DNA of 64,000 nucleotides, from contig NZ_JAUTAR010000001.1 of assembly GCF_030818695.1 (NCBI RefSeq), positions 2,102,501 through 2,166,500 of the forward strand, written 5' to 3'. Positions 1-7,442 of the stretch are shown piece by piece (within the stretch, counting starts at the first letter, position 1; every line of letters starts with the position of its first letter). Position numbers and translations under genes: made by a program. The notes beneath the pieces were generated by a model that was given only the letters and a program-made list of their open reading frames with translations, was not told the DNA's origin and made no database searches. The stretch comes from Chryseobacterium sp. SORGH_AS_0447. Lineage in GTDB: Bacteria; Bacteroidota; Bacteroidia; Flavobacteriales; Weeksellaceae.

Positions 1-1
1 A

Positions 2-1180
2 AGGTTGAAACAGATTCTTATCAATCTTCTGGGAAATGCCGTGAAATTTACAGAAAAGGGAGAAATCGAACTAAAAGTGGAGAAATTAAGCATGGATGAT
101 AATACCATTGCTTTGCGTTTCTCGGTAAGAGATACGGGAATTGGTATTCCTGTGGAGAAGCAGAAATATATTTTTGCGGCCTTTACACAGGAAAACAGCT
201 CTATCAGCAAACGATATGGAGGCACTGGACTCGGGCTAACGATCTCGAACAATATCCTGGAATACATGGGAAGCCGTTTGTCGCTGACCAGCGAGAAGGA
301 TAAAGGTTCCGTATTTTCTTTCGATATTGAGGTTCCTTACGAGATCTCCGAATTGATTGAAGAGGATGAAATGATCGTTAAAACGGCCTTAGTGGTAGAC
401 GATAACGAAACCAACAGGATCATTCTTGAACACATGCTTGCCTATAAAGATATCAAACCGACCTTAGTTTCCAATGGTTTGGAAGCCCTGGAGATCCTGT
501 TGAAAGGCGAGCGGTTCGATGTGATTGTGATGGATCAGCTTATGCCTGTTATGTCAGGATTGGAAACAATAGATAAAATAACAGCACTGTTCAAGCAGCG
601 AAAGGAAATTTCTCCAATGATAATCCTTTCTTCTTCTTCGGAAGAATTAAATGTTACTAATTCCCTTCGGAAAATAGAAAATGCACATTTATTGATGAAA
701 CCCATCAAATCACATGATCTATTCAAAATCCTAAGAATGGCAGATGAAAATAATTCCATAGAAATTATCCAGGATCAGACCGGGAAAGCTCCGCATATAT
801 TTGCTTCAGAACTGGAAGCGCTTTTGGTTGATGATAATCCGGTAAATATGCTCCTGAATAATAGGATAATGAAAGCTCTTGCTCCGGATATACGTCTAAC
901 GGAAGTGGTCAATGGTATGCAGGCTTTGGAAGAATGCAAGAAAAAACTATTTTCCATTATTATTATGGATGTACAAATGCCAATAATGAGCGGTATTGAA
1001 GCGACACAACACATCAGAATGCTGCCGGGTTATGAGCAGGTTCCGATTATTGGCGTTACCGCTGGAAATGTGCTGGGTGAAAAAGAAAAATGTCTTGAAT
1101 CCGGAATGAATGACTTCCTTCCCAAACCGATACGGCAGGCAGACCTTTCTGAAGTACTTAAAAAATACATTGGTATGTAG
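2..1180 (+). CDS. Hybrid sensor histidine kinase / response regulator, 3' part
   Basis: C-terminal part of a two-component hybrid kinase; the gene begins upstream of the window, so the sensor and most of the dimerisation domain are not visible. The reading frame is already open at base 2 (R-L-K-Q-I-L), so the TTG at base 5 is not a start. In order: HATPase_c domain with N box (INLLGNAVKFT), G1 box (DTGIGIP) and G2 box (GGTGLGL); receiver 1 (VVDDNETN, phospho-acceptor Asp in VMDQLMPVMSG, about residue 176 counted from base 5); receiver 2 (LVDDNPVN, acceptor Asp in IMDVQMPIMSG, about residue 322). No HPt domain follows, so phosphotransfer must go to a partner or between the two receivers. Both receivers keep the acidic pair and the acceptor. 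A strong terminator lies about 150 bases downstream. The domain call is secure; the stimulus cannot be inferred. Confidence 0.93.
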   Translation, partial: RLKQILINLLGNAVKFTEKGEIELKVEKLSMDDNTIALRFSVRDTGIGIPVEKQKYIFAAFTQENSSISKRYGGTGLGLTISNNILEYMGSRLSLTSEKDKGSVFSFDIEVPYEISELIEEDEMIVKTALVVDDNETNRIILEHMLAYKDIKPTLVSNGLEALEILLKGERFDVIVMDQLMPVMSGLETIDKITALFKQRKEISPMIILSSSSEELNVTNSLRKIENAHLLMKPIKSHDLFKILRMADENNSIEIIQDQTGKAPHIFASELEALLVDDNPVNMLLNNRIMKALAPDIRLTEVVNGMQALEECKKKLFSIIIMDVQMPIMSGIEATQHIRMLPGYEQVPIIGVTAGNVLGEKEKCLESGMNDFLPKPIRQADLSEVLKKYIGM

Positions 1181-1330
1181 GATTTAAAAAAGATGATATA
1201 CATTTAAAACCTATAATGATTTGAAAAAGTTCTTAAGAATATTTGATTCTCATTAATCAACTATTCCCGCAGAAAAAGCATCGAATATCCTACAATAGCT
1301 TTATAATAAAAAGCAGTGGCAATTTATATA

Positions 1331-1363
1331 AGCCCTCAACAATTAAATGTTGAGGGCTTTTCT
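1331..1363 (+). terminator. Intrinsic terminator after the hybrid kinase
   Basis: Perfect 11-bp stem (arms 1331-1341 and 1348-1358) with a 6-base loop and a T-run beginning at the end of the second arm. It lies between the kinase stop codon and the next promoter, so it most likely ends the kinase transcript. Confidence 0.85.
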
Positions 1364-1437
1364 ATTAACTAATAGGTGTAGTTATTTTACTACACCAACT
1401 TCCATTTTCCACTACAGAGAAACTTTTACCGCCGCCG

Positions 1438-1445
1438 TAGATTTG
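1438..1445 (+). promoter_or_regulatory. Bacteroidota -7 promoter box (TAnnTTTG)
   Basis: TAGATTTG matches the Bacteroidota sigma-ABfr -7 consensus TAnnTTTG, 53 bases before the ATG at 1499. No convincing -33 TTG was found at the expected distance, so this is a probable rather than certain promoter. Confidence 0.55.
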
Positions 1446-1498
1446 TAATGTTCAAAAGAGAACAATTAAATAAGTCTAAAAAATAAAAAAATACGATC

Positions 1499-2044
1499 AT
1501 GACAAAACAAATCGCCATCGCAGCCTTAACCATCGGAGCTTTCATCTTAGGAACCAACAATGCCCAGGCTCAAAATACGACAGCCACCACAACGGTTAAC
1601 ATCACCCTGAACGATGTTATCTCCATCGATGCGGGAAGTACGGCCATCGGTAATACGGTTGACTTCAACTATGCTACTGCAGCAGATTATAACTCCGATC
1701 AGACGGTTACTAAAGCCAACTCTTTGAAAGTGACTTCAACAAAGAACTTTAATGTAAAAGTAAAAGCAGGAGGTGCTAATTTCATGAACGGAACCAACGT
1801 GATCCCTGTGAATGTTTTAACAATAAAACCTTCTACCGCTGCAGGAACCATGGGCGGAACAAAAAGCGCTGTCGTTTTATCGGCGACGGATCAGACGTTG
1901 GTAGCGAACGCTCCATTTGGAAGTTCATTAACCCTGAACCTGGATTATACGATTCCAGCCGCAAAATCATCATCTTCTGATATCTTAGGAAAACCGGCAG
2001 GGACGTATACTCAAACAGTTACCTACACTGCAACAGCTTTATAA
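1499..2044 (+). CDS. Secreted beta-rich surface protein, function unknown
   Basis: 181 residues. Residues 1-25 form a Sec signal peptide (hydrophobic AIAALTIGAFILG core, cleavage probably after AQA). The mature part is rich in Thr, Ser, Ala and Val and poor in charge, with alternating hydrophobic strands. It has no cysteine, and ends in a Thr/Tyr-rich strand (GTYTQTVTYTATAL). This resembles the final strand of beta-sandwich pilin- or WxL/DUF4402-like surface proteins, but I cannot assign a family. No lipobox and no obvious membrane anchor. Its own -7 box and the upstream terminator suggest a monocistronic unit. It lies at the edge of the accessory region and could be part of it or a core gene. 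Confidence 0.75.
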   Translation: MTKQIAIAALTIGAFILGTNNAQAQNTTATTTVNITLNDVISIDAGSTAIGNTVDFNYATAADYNSDQTVTKANSLKVTSTKNFNVKVKAGGANFMNGTNVIPVNVLTIKPSTAAGTMGGTKSAVVLSATDQTLVANAPFGSSLTLNLDYTIPAAKSSSSDILGKPAGTYTQTVTYTATAL

Positions 2045-2131
2045 TAGAAATAGTATTTACATTATAAAAATAATTTTTGCCGCTTTAGCTCTTGCAGAAT
2101 TTATTGAATGCTCAACACAAAGTAACGCTAA

Positions 2132-3154
2132 ATATTAGATCATTTAGGAACAGCAACATTTGTTACCAATTCTCACGGGGATGCAACGCAATTTTTCCTA
2201 AATTTACCATTCGGAGAAACCATGCTGGAGCAGATGGACGGATCATACAATAATCCATATAAGTTCAACGCAAAAGAATTAGATGAAGATACAGGACTTT
2301 ATTATTATGGAGCTAGGTATTATAATCCGAGGTTGAGTATTTGGTATGGAGTGGATCCATTGGCGATTTATAATCCTGTAATGGAAAGGCAGTTTTATGG
2401 AGATTGACAGCATAATGAAGGAGTGTATTTTTGGGGGAATCTCAATCCATATATTTATACTTATCAAAACCCAATAAGGTACATTGACCCGAATGGAAAA
2501 CAAGTTGACACGACTAATGGAAAAACGACCAATATTGAAGGTATTTCTATTGCTGCCTATTCTAAAAAATTTAAAAATGATTTTAAAATAATGCATTGAC
2601 CAGGTAATAGTATGGTTTACATAATCGATCAATTAAAACCAAGAAATGGTCATCAAATACCTCTTGGCTCAAGAAGATATAAGATAAATTTATTGCTTAA
2701 AGGGGACGGGGATTCAAATCAGCAGCTATTTTACATTTATAATAGAGGGCCTTGGCAAAATACAGACACCCAAGGACCATATAAAGGGTATTATAGTATT
2801 GGAGATTCATATAATATTTCGTCTGATTCAAACTCTTTAGAAGGTCATAACGAATTCTTAGGTAATTTAGGTGCCTCATTAAAAAATGCACCTGATATGA
2901 GTGTGTCTATTACAGGAATGATGACTGGTAATTCAGGTGATGCAGGTGCAACTGACTCTGCATTAAAAAGAGCTAAGACAATAAAGGATGCGCTTGTTAA
3001 CTTTGGGGCTTCACAAGACCAAATTAATATTGGCTCTCCAGTTGGTGACCAATCTGAGAACTCTACCCAAATAAAAGTAAATGCTACTTTTAATGTCCCT
3101 GATCTACCTATAAAGAAAAGTCAAATTATTAATGTAAATAAATCAAAGCTATGA
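2132..3154 (+). pseudogene. Decayed Rhs/polymorphic-toxin gene, C-terminal part with two in-frame TGA codons
   Basis: One continuous frame, interrupted only by TGA at 2405-2407 and 2597-2599, encodes the end of an Rhs core and a C-terminal extension. Visible Rhs hallmarks: DHLGT at 2138, then FNAKELDEDTGLYYYGARYY and WYGVDPLA. After the first TGA, in the same frame, come NLNPYIYTYQNP and RYIDPNGK, which end the core. The variable C-terminal part runs from about 2500 to 3154, across the second TGA. Its last 80 residues (SVSITG, then RAKTIKDALVNFGASQDQI) loosely resemble an OmpA-like fold; that is a weak guess. The YD-repeat body is missing: an in-frame TAA lies at 2129-2131. Both TGA codons could derive from TGG by one transition. 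An intact ATG-started 180-residue piece (2612-3154) remains and could still be translated. Confidence 0.8.
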
Positions 3155-3678
3155 AATTATTGTTTTTAATGACTTTGTTACCAATCCATTTCTTTTGTCA
3201 AAAAAAGGATACAATTGATAATAATCAATTATCCTTATATTACAATTCACATAATAAGCTTTATAGAGTTGTTAACACACAAACAGGCAAGGATTTTGAA
3301 GGTTGGGGAAAGTTTGAATCCTATGATGGGAGTGAGTATAGATATTATAAAAATAATAAATTAATATATACAGACCTTAGAGATTTTAAAAATAGAATCA
3401 TAAAAAGGGAAATCATCTGTGCCCAAGATAACAAATGCTTAGAAGTATACGAATATTATGATAATAATATAAAAACACCCAAAAGAAAATATTTTCTCTG
3501 TTTTTACGAAAATAGTAACGAAGAATCAGAAGAAAAAAAATGCAAGGAATATTATGAATATTACAGGAATGGACAAATTAAAATAAAAGGCCAATATCAA
3601 GGTGATAAAGAGGTAGGAATATGGATTTATTTTGATGATAAAGGGAAAATTAATGAAAAAATTATTAAGACAAAATAG
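3151..3678 (+). CDS. YwqK/MORN-like exported protein, candidate immunity protein for the Rhs effector
   Basis: 175 residues, start ATG overlapping the stop of the Rhs remnant by four bases (ATGA), which implies translational coupling. Residues 1-17 look like a signal peptide (MKLLFLMTLLPIHFFC); the Cys could be a poor lipobox. The body contains Tyr/Gly-rich strands of the MORN_2 type: GWGKFESYDGSEYRYY near residue 50, and YYRNGQIKIKGQYQGDKEVG near residue 138. This is the repeat found in YwqK-family antitoxins and in immunity proteins beside Rhs and other polymorphic toxins. Position directly after the toxin end, small size and export signal all fit an immunity role, but this is inference. 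It may be kept as an orphan defence after decay of the toxin. Confidence 0.7.
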   Translation: MKLLFLMTLLPIHFFCQKKDTIDNNQLSLYYNSHNKLYRVVNTQTGKDFEGWGKFESYDGSEYRYYKNNKLIYTDLRDFKNRIIKREIICAQDNKCLEVYEYYDNNIKTPKRKYFLCFYENSNEESEEKKCKEYYEYYRNGQIKIKGQYQGDKEVGIWIYFDDKGKINEKIIKTK

Positions 3679-3724
3679 TAGTTTTCATGGCTTATCGATT
3701 GTATTTTTAATAGTCTAGAAATGG

Positions 3725-3753
3725 ATAAACCACTGCGCTCCGCAGTGGTTTAT
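3725..3753. terminator. Perfect 13-bp hairpin after the immunity candidate
   Basis: Arms 3725-3737 and 3741-3753 are perfectly complementary with a 3-base loop, 47 bases after the stop codon of the immunity candidate. A weak T/A-rich tail follows. Likely terminator of the Rhs/immunity transcript. Confidence 0.75.
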
Positions 3754-4282
3754 TATTTAATTATAAAAAATTATAATCTCATAAAATATTAACTCAAAAT
3801 TTCATCTGGTAATAATATCAATAAACAGCTACTATTTTAAGACAATTTTTATTCTTTTGTTAAAAATATAAAAGAATTCAACAAGAATGTGTGAGTAAAA
3901 TAATTTAAATAGGGAGTTATATAATATACCTTTTGATCTTTCAGAACTGAAAATTACTAAAAGAACTAAAATATGGCGCCAATTCTATTAAAATGGCGCC
4001 ATTTATTAATTTGTAACCTTAACGAGAATATATTCAAACACTTTTATAGATGATTTGGTTCGCTTAAGTCAAATTAAAAATCATTAACAATCCCTAAATT
4101 TTACCAAATAATTTCTTCTAGTTTTTGTTTAATTCAATTTAATTTCTAAAATATTAACAGTAAATATTGGAAGAGTAAGTCTTCAATTGTATGTTTCTAT
4201 CTAATAACCAAGACAAGAAAAATTGAATCATTTTTGAACGTTTTATGTTGTCTAAATTATCCAAAACTCCCTTTAATTTTAT
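3754..4282. other. AT-rich spacer with one orphan hairpin
   Basis: About 530 bases with no supportable gene on either strand. The only structure seen is a hairpin at 3973-4002: two copies of the self-complementary octamer TGGCGCCA, 12 bases apart, followed by an AT-rich stretch. With no gene ending just upstream, it may be the terminator of a gene since deleted. Confidence 0.5.
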
Positions 4283-4314
4283 TAAGAGGGTAATCTTTTT
4301 TGATTACCCTCTTA
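4283..4314 (-). terminator. Perfect 13-bp hairpin downstream of the GG-leader peptide gene
   Basis: Arms 4283-4295 and 4302-4314 pair perfectly around a 6-base loop. On the minus strand it begins 18 bases after the stop codon of the peptide gene at 4333-4512 and runs into AT-rich sequence. Likely terminator. Confidence 0.75.
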
Positions 4315-4332
4315 CCATAAATAGTTGTTTTA

Positions 4333-4512
4333 CTACCCGCATAGCTCGCATGGCTGAGTTGGGCATAATACAACAACATTATTTTCACACACTACACAAG
4401 CACCATTCCAAAAATCTGTAGCACCATTTGTAGCACACCCACAACCAAGACACCAAGCTCCCCCTTTAATTGTTCTTAAATTCTCTCTTGATAGTTTTTT
4501 TAAATTTTTCAT
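4333..4512 (-). CDS. GG-leader, cysteine-rich bacteriocin-like peptide precursor
   Basis: 59 codons plus stop, read by hand on the minus strand. The N-terminus MKNLKKLSRENLRTIKGG is a double-glycine leader of the Chryseobacterium 'bacteriocin-like' type, cleaved in known families by the C39 peptidase domain of an ABC exporter. The predicted 41-residue core starts AWCLGCGC. It contains eight cysteines (CLGCGC, then single Cys, CVVC-type and CPTQPCELC groups), two Trp and few charges. Immediately upstream in the same orientation is the 3' end of an ABC exporter gene (4539-4842), which supports a secreted-peptide role. A hairpin terminator follows the stop. Activity (bacteriocin, signal or other) is unknown. 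With its exporter broken, the peptide would need another exporter in the genome. Confidence 0.85.
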   Translation of the reverse strand: MKNLKKLSRENLRTIKGGAWCLGCGCATNGATDFWNGACVVCENNVVVLCPTQPCELCG

Positions 4513-4538
4513 AAAAAATTATTTTTTTTAGTTTTTTC

Positions 4539-4842
4539 CTACTCTCTTATAGCTTTTCGGATAACGCTTTTAATTAGATTTAAATATAAAAATAATTCTG
4601 ACATTGATGAATTATTTTTCACATTTAATTGCCTAATCCAGTTGATTTTTAACAGTCTATAATATTCTCCTTTTAAAGCTACGAATTTTGCATAATTTCC
4701 TTCTTCCACAACTTTTCCTTTATCAAGAACAATAATTTTATCGGCATAATTTTACAGTTGATAATCTGTGAGCAATTATAATGGCTGCCTTTCTTTTAAA
4801 AAACTGTTCAAGGTTTTCCAGGTTCAATACATTATAGAAAAA
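4539..4842 (-). pseudogene. 3' remnant of an ABC-type peptide exporter
   Basis: On the minus strand the sequence encodes the end of an ABC transporter nucleotide-binding domain: NLENLEQFFKRK, then AAIIIAHRLSTV (the H-loop) and, in a shifted frame, ADKIIVLDKGKVVEEG and GEYYRLLK, then an unusual tail ending IRKAIRE. A one-base frameshift separates STV from ADKI near 4750. Everything upstream (C39 peptidase domain, membrane domain, Walker A, signature and Walker B motifs) is absent: the match ends at about 4842, where recombinase sequence begins. It is 26 bases upstream of the GG-leader peptide gene in the same orientation, as expected for a peptidase-containing exporter of that peptide. Confidence 0.8.
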
Positions 4843-4852
4843 AAAATAAAAA

Positions 4853-5573
4853 TTGAAGATCCCGGTGGAAGGGTTTTGTGTAATGGTCGGTTTCCACTTC
4901 GAGGTCTTCTGTCTTATCCAAAATGTGGAAAGAATCTTACTGCAAGCGGTGCTAAAGGGAAGTCAAAAACTTATTACTACTATCACTGTCATTACAAGTA
5001 TGGTTTAGATTTGATTCTGACAAGTTAAATGAACTGTTTGAGCTTGAAATTTCTAAACTGGAATACAATCCAATCATCAAAGGCTTGATGAAAGAAATAC
5101 TATTAGACAATTATAAACAATTTACTTTTAATATTGATTCGAAAAGAAAATCTATTTCAAAAGAGATTAATTTACTTAATGAAAAAGTTGCCAATGAAAG
5201 AGATAAATATCTGTCTGATAAGTTGGACAAAGATGATTATAAGGAAATAAAAATGCTCACAAAAACCAAATCGAACAGTTAGAATTGGAACTTCAGCATA
5301 TTGTTTCAGAAAGTAAAGAACTTGACATCAAGACAAAAATAGAAAACGCCCTTGATTCAATGGAAAACCTCGCAAACCTTTACCAGCAGGGTGATCTGAT
5401 AACAAAAAGAACGATCGGGTGTTTGATATTTCCCCAAAAAGTTGAATTTGACGGAAAAAGTTTTCAAACACCTAAAATGAATATTGTCGCTCAGTGTATC
5501 TATCAGTATAACAGTGGATTAGAAAATAAAAAAAGCCGACATAAGAGAGTGAAATCTTCAAATGTCGGTCTTG
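4853..5573 (+). pseudogene. 3' remnant of a serine site-specific recombinase
   Basis: C-terminal half of a large serine recombinase of the Bacteroidota type. The zinc-ribbon region is recognisable: FPLRGLLSYPKCGKNLTASG followed by KSKTYYYYHCH (one Cys of the first CxxC pair is replaced, YPKC). It is followed by the usual coiled-coil segment (LFELEISKLEY, KSISKEINLLNEKVANERDK, IEQLELELQHI) and a C-terminal FPQKVEFDGK. At least two frameshifts break it, near 5005 and near 5255. The N-terminal catalytic domain is missing; the sequence is joined directly to the exporter remnant. The frame runs on into the tRNA-Arg terminator, so the original stop codon is not clear. This is a dead integrase of a former mobile element. 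Confidence 0.8.
5535..5569 (-). terminator. Terminator of tRNA-Arg
   Basis: Inverted repeat GCCGACAT / ATGTCGG(T)C with a loop of about 19 bases. On the minus strand it is followed by a run of T (the A-run at 5527-5534). It lies just 3' of the tRNA and overlaps the apparent end of the recombinase frame. Confidence 0.65.
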
Positions 5574-5647
5574 TGACCTCGACAGGATTCAAACCTGTAA
5601 CCTTCTGAGCCGTAATCAGATGCGCTATTCAGTTGCGCCACGAGGCC
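5574..5647 (-). tRNA. tRNA-Arg (anticodon ACG)
   Basis: A 74-base cloverleaf on the minus strand. Acceptor arm GGCCTCG/CGAGGTC (one G-T pair) plus discriminator A; D-arm GCGC...GCGC; anticodon stem TCTGA/TCAGA with loop TTACGGC, giving anticodon ACG; T-arm ACAGG TTTGAAT CCTGT. The 3' CCA is not encoded. It borders the recombinase remnant, the classic position of an integration site for mobile elements. Confidence 0.95.
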
Positions 5648-5695
5648 GTTGTTTAATGGTTTGCAAATATAGCACTTTTTTCTTTTCTTTGAAAG

Positions 5696-6742
5696 ATGAA
5701 ATCAAGAATTTTACTATTAACCGCGTTTTTGACGCTAACGTCTTGTAAAAGAGAACAAAAAATTTCGGCCCCAGAGGCGGTTTCTGTTTCCAGTTTGGTA
5801 CAGTATCAGGAAAATCAGGGAGGAGTACATCTAAAATCGGGAAATTTCACTTATGATATTAAGAAAAATCAGATTCCGTTTAAGAAGATTATCCTGCTGA
5901 ATGCGAGTATGGCAGGCTATATCGGCGAACTGCATGCGGAAAATCTGATCATCGGAGTTTCGAGTCCGGAATATATTTATTCTGATAAAATTCAGAACTT
6001 ATTGAAACAGGGAAAAATCCAGAATGTCGGCAGCGAACAGAAATACGATGTCGAAAAAATCATTTCCCTGAAGCCGGATGCCATTTTTACCAACCATATC
6101 GCCAGTTTCGACAACACCTACCAACTGTTTAAAAACAATGGGATCCAGGTAATTTTCTTGGATGAATATCTGGAACAGAACCCGTTGGAAAAAACGGCTT
6201 ACCTTAAGCTCTTCGGAAAACTGTTGGGAAAAGAGAAAGAAGCGGACGATATCTATGGAAACGTAGAAAAAAATTATGTTGATTTAAAGCAGCTCGCTCA
6301 AAAAGCCAAAGAAAAACCGACCGTTCTTGCCAATGAAATGTATGGCGATGTTTGGTATCTGCCGGGTGGAAGAACAGCGGCAGCCCATTTTATTTCAGAT
6401 GCCAATGCCTACTATATTTTGAAAAACAATACGGAAGAAAAAGCCGTAACCATGAGCTTTGAGGAAGTGTTTGCCAAGTCAGGCAGCGTACAGTACTGGA
6501 TCAATGCCGGAAATCATACTTCTAAAAAAGAGATGCTCGGGATGAATCCTTTCTACGGCAAGCTGAATGTTTTCAATAAAGGGAAAATCTATGTCATCAC
6601 CGGTAAGGAACGCGGGCAGGCCAACGATTTTTTCGAAAGTGGAGTAGTACGCTCGGATCTTGTTTTAAAAGATTATATTAAAATTTTCCATCCGGAATTA
6701 TTGCCGGGCTATCAGCTTACTTACATGAAAGAGCTGAAATAA
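5696..6742 (+). CDS. ABC transporter substrate-binding lipoprotein (metal-chelate / BtuF-FecB type)
   Basis: 348 residues. Lipoprotein signal at the N-terminus (LLLTAFLTLTSC, lipobox LTSC), so anchored in a membrane facing the periplasm. The body is a helical-backbone metal-receptor fold of the family that binds Fe-siderophores, haem or cobalamin: a first lobe with LLNASMAGYIGELHAENLIIGV, the typical VEKIISLKPDAIFTN segment, a linking helix around residue 170, then a second lobe with PGGRTAAAHFISDANA and the C-terminal VVRSDLVLKDYIKIFHPELL. No permease or ATPase gene lies beside it, so the partner transporter is elsewhere. Substrate cannot be told from sequence alone; iron-siderophore or cobalamin is most likely. 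Confidence 0.88.
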   Translation: MKSRILLLTAFLTLTSCKREQKISAPEAVSVSSLVQYQENQGGVHLKSGNFTYDIKKNQIPFKKIILLNASMAGYIGELHAENLIIGVSSPEYIYSDKIQNLLKQGKIQNVGSEQKYDVEKIISLKPDAIFTNHIASFDNTYQLFKNNGIQVIFLDEYLEQNPLEKTAYLKLFGKLLGKEKEADDIYGNVEKNYVDLKQLAQKAKEKPTVLANEMYGDVWYLPGGRTAAAHFISDANAYYILKNNTEEKAVTMSFEEVFAKSGSVQYWINAGNHTSKKEMLGMNPFYGKLNVFNKGKIYVITGKERGQANDFFESGVVRSDLVLKDYIKIFHPELLPGYQLTYMKELK

Positions 6743-6756
6743 TCAGACTATTTGCT

Positions 6757-6764
6757 TACTTTTG
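6757..6764 (+). promoter_or_regulatory. -7 promoter box upstream of mtgA
   Basis: TACTTTTG matches TAnnTTTG and ends 20 bases before the chosen mtgA start at 6785. This supports that start over the upstream in-frame ATG at 6752, which would lie 5' of the box. Confidence 0.55.
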
Positions 6765-6784
6765 CTTTTCATTTTACAGAAATT

Positions 6785-7429
6785 ATGTGGAAGAGAATTA
6801 AACAGATTATATTCATTATCCTGATCCTGAATGTTGTTTTTATCGTCTGGGGAAGGTTCTTCAACCCGCCGATTACCCTTACCCAGATCGGAGGGCTTTT
6901 TGAATACGGAAGATTGCAGCGGGATTATATCTCCTATGATGAAATGGGAAGCAATGTAAAAAAGGCAGTTATCGCTTCGGAAGACCAGAAATTTTTCGTT
7001 CATGACGGCTTCGATTACAAAGCGATTGAAAAAGCCATGAAAAATAATGAGAAAGGCAAAAAACTACGCGGCGGAAGTACCATTTCCCAGCAGACCGCTA
7101 AGAATATCTTCCTGTGGCAGGGCAGAAGCTGGCTGAGAAAAGGCCTGGAAGCCATGTATACCTTCATCATCGAAAAGGTCTGGAGCAAAGATATTATCCT
7201 TGAAAGATACCTGAATTCCATTGAAATGGGGCAGGGGGTTTTCGGGATAGAAGCAGCATCACAGTATTATTTCGGCAAATCTTCCAAAAATCTTACTACC
7301 TCTGAAGCTGCCTGGATTGCCGCAGTTCTGCCCAACCCGAAGAAGTATGATCCGAAAAATCCTTCAGCTTATCTGAGAAAGAAGCACAATTGGATCATGA
7401 GACAAATGAGGAATGTAAGTTTGAAATAG
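6785..7429 (+). CDS. mtgA: Monofunctional biosynthetic peptidoglycan transglycosylase
   Basis: About 214 residues from the ATG at 6785. This start is preferred because it directly precedes the membrane anchor and follows a -7 box; an in-frame ATG at 6752 would add 11 residues. It polymerises lipid II into glycan strands at the periplasmic face. An N-terminal transmembrane helix (IIFIILILNVVFIVW) is followed by the GT51 domain with its conserved motifs: ASEDQKFFVHDGFD (catalytic Glu), GGSTISQQTAKN, KDIILERYLNSIEMG (second catalytic Glu region) and the GIEAASQYYFGK segment. No transpeptidase domain follows, as in MtgA and unlike class A PBPs. It stands alone between the binding lipoprotein and the Gcr-like membrane protein. 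Confidence 0.93.
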   Translation: MWKRIKQIIFIILILNVVFIVWGRFFNPPITLTQIGGLFEYGRLQRDYISYDEMGSNVKKAVIASEDQKFFVHDGFDYKAIEKAMKNNEKGKKLRGGSTISQQTAKNIFLWQGRSWLRKGLEAMYTFIIEKVWSKDIILERYLNSIEMGQGVFGIEAASQYYFGKSSKNLTTSEAAWIAAVLPNPKKYDPKNPSAYLRKKHNWIMRQMRNVSLK

Positions 7430-7437
7430 TATCTTTG
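7430..7437 (+). promoter_or_regulatory. -7 promoter box five bases from the next start codon
   Basis: TATCTTTG lies five bases before the ATG at 7443. With a transcription start about seven bases downstream of the box, the mRNA would begin at or next to the ATG, i.e. be nearly leaderless. Confidence 0.5.
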
Positions 7438-7442
7438 TACCA

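Larger units (their letters stand above)
1181..1498. other. Intergenic region between kinase and secreted protein
   Basis: About 320 bases with no supportable gene. It contains the terminator at 1331-1363 and a -7 box at 1438-1445. The remainder is AT-rich with nothing else recognised. Confidence 0.6.

Noticed and set aside
2405..2599. TGA read as tryptophan or other recoding in this organism
   Set aside because: TGA is the normal stop of intact genes here (for example the A2M gene at 17849-17851 and the UbiA-like gene at 11150-11152), so a genome-wide reassignment is excluded; decay is simpler.
2279..2632. 117-residue minus-strand frame over the Rhs remnant
   Set aside because: The plus strand of the same bases shows clear Rhs-core motifs; the minus frame is rich in Ile/Ser from the antisense of Asn/Tyr codons and has no family similarity.
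3973..4002. TGGCGCCA pair as a recombination site
   Set aside because: The two self-complementary octamers form a simple hairpin followed by AT-rich sequence; without an adjacent recombinase site or conservation data, a relic terminator is more likely.
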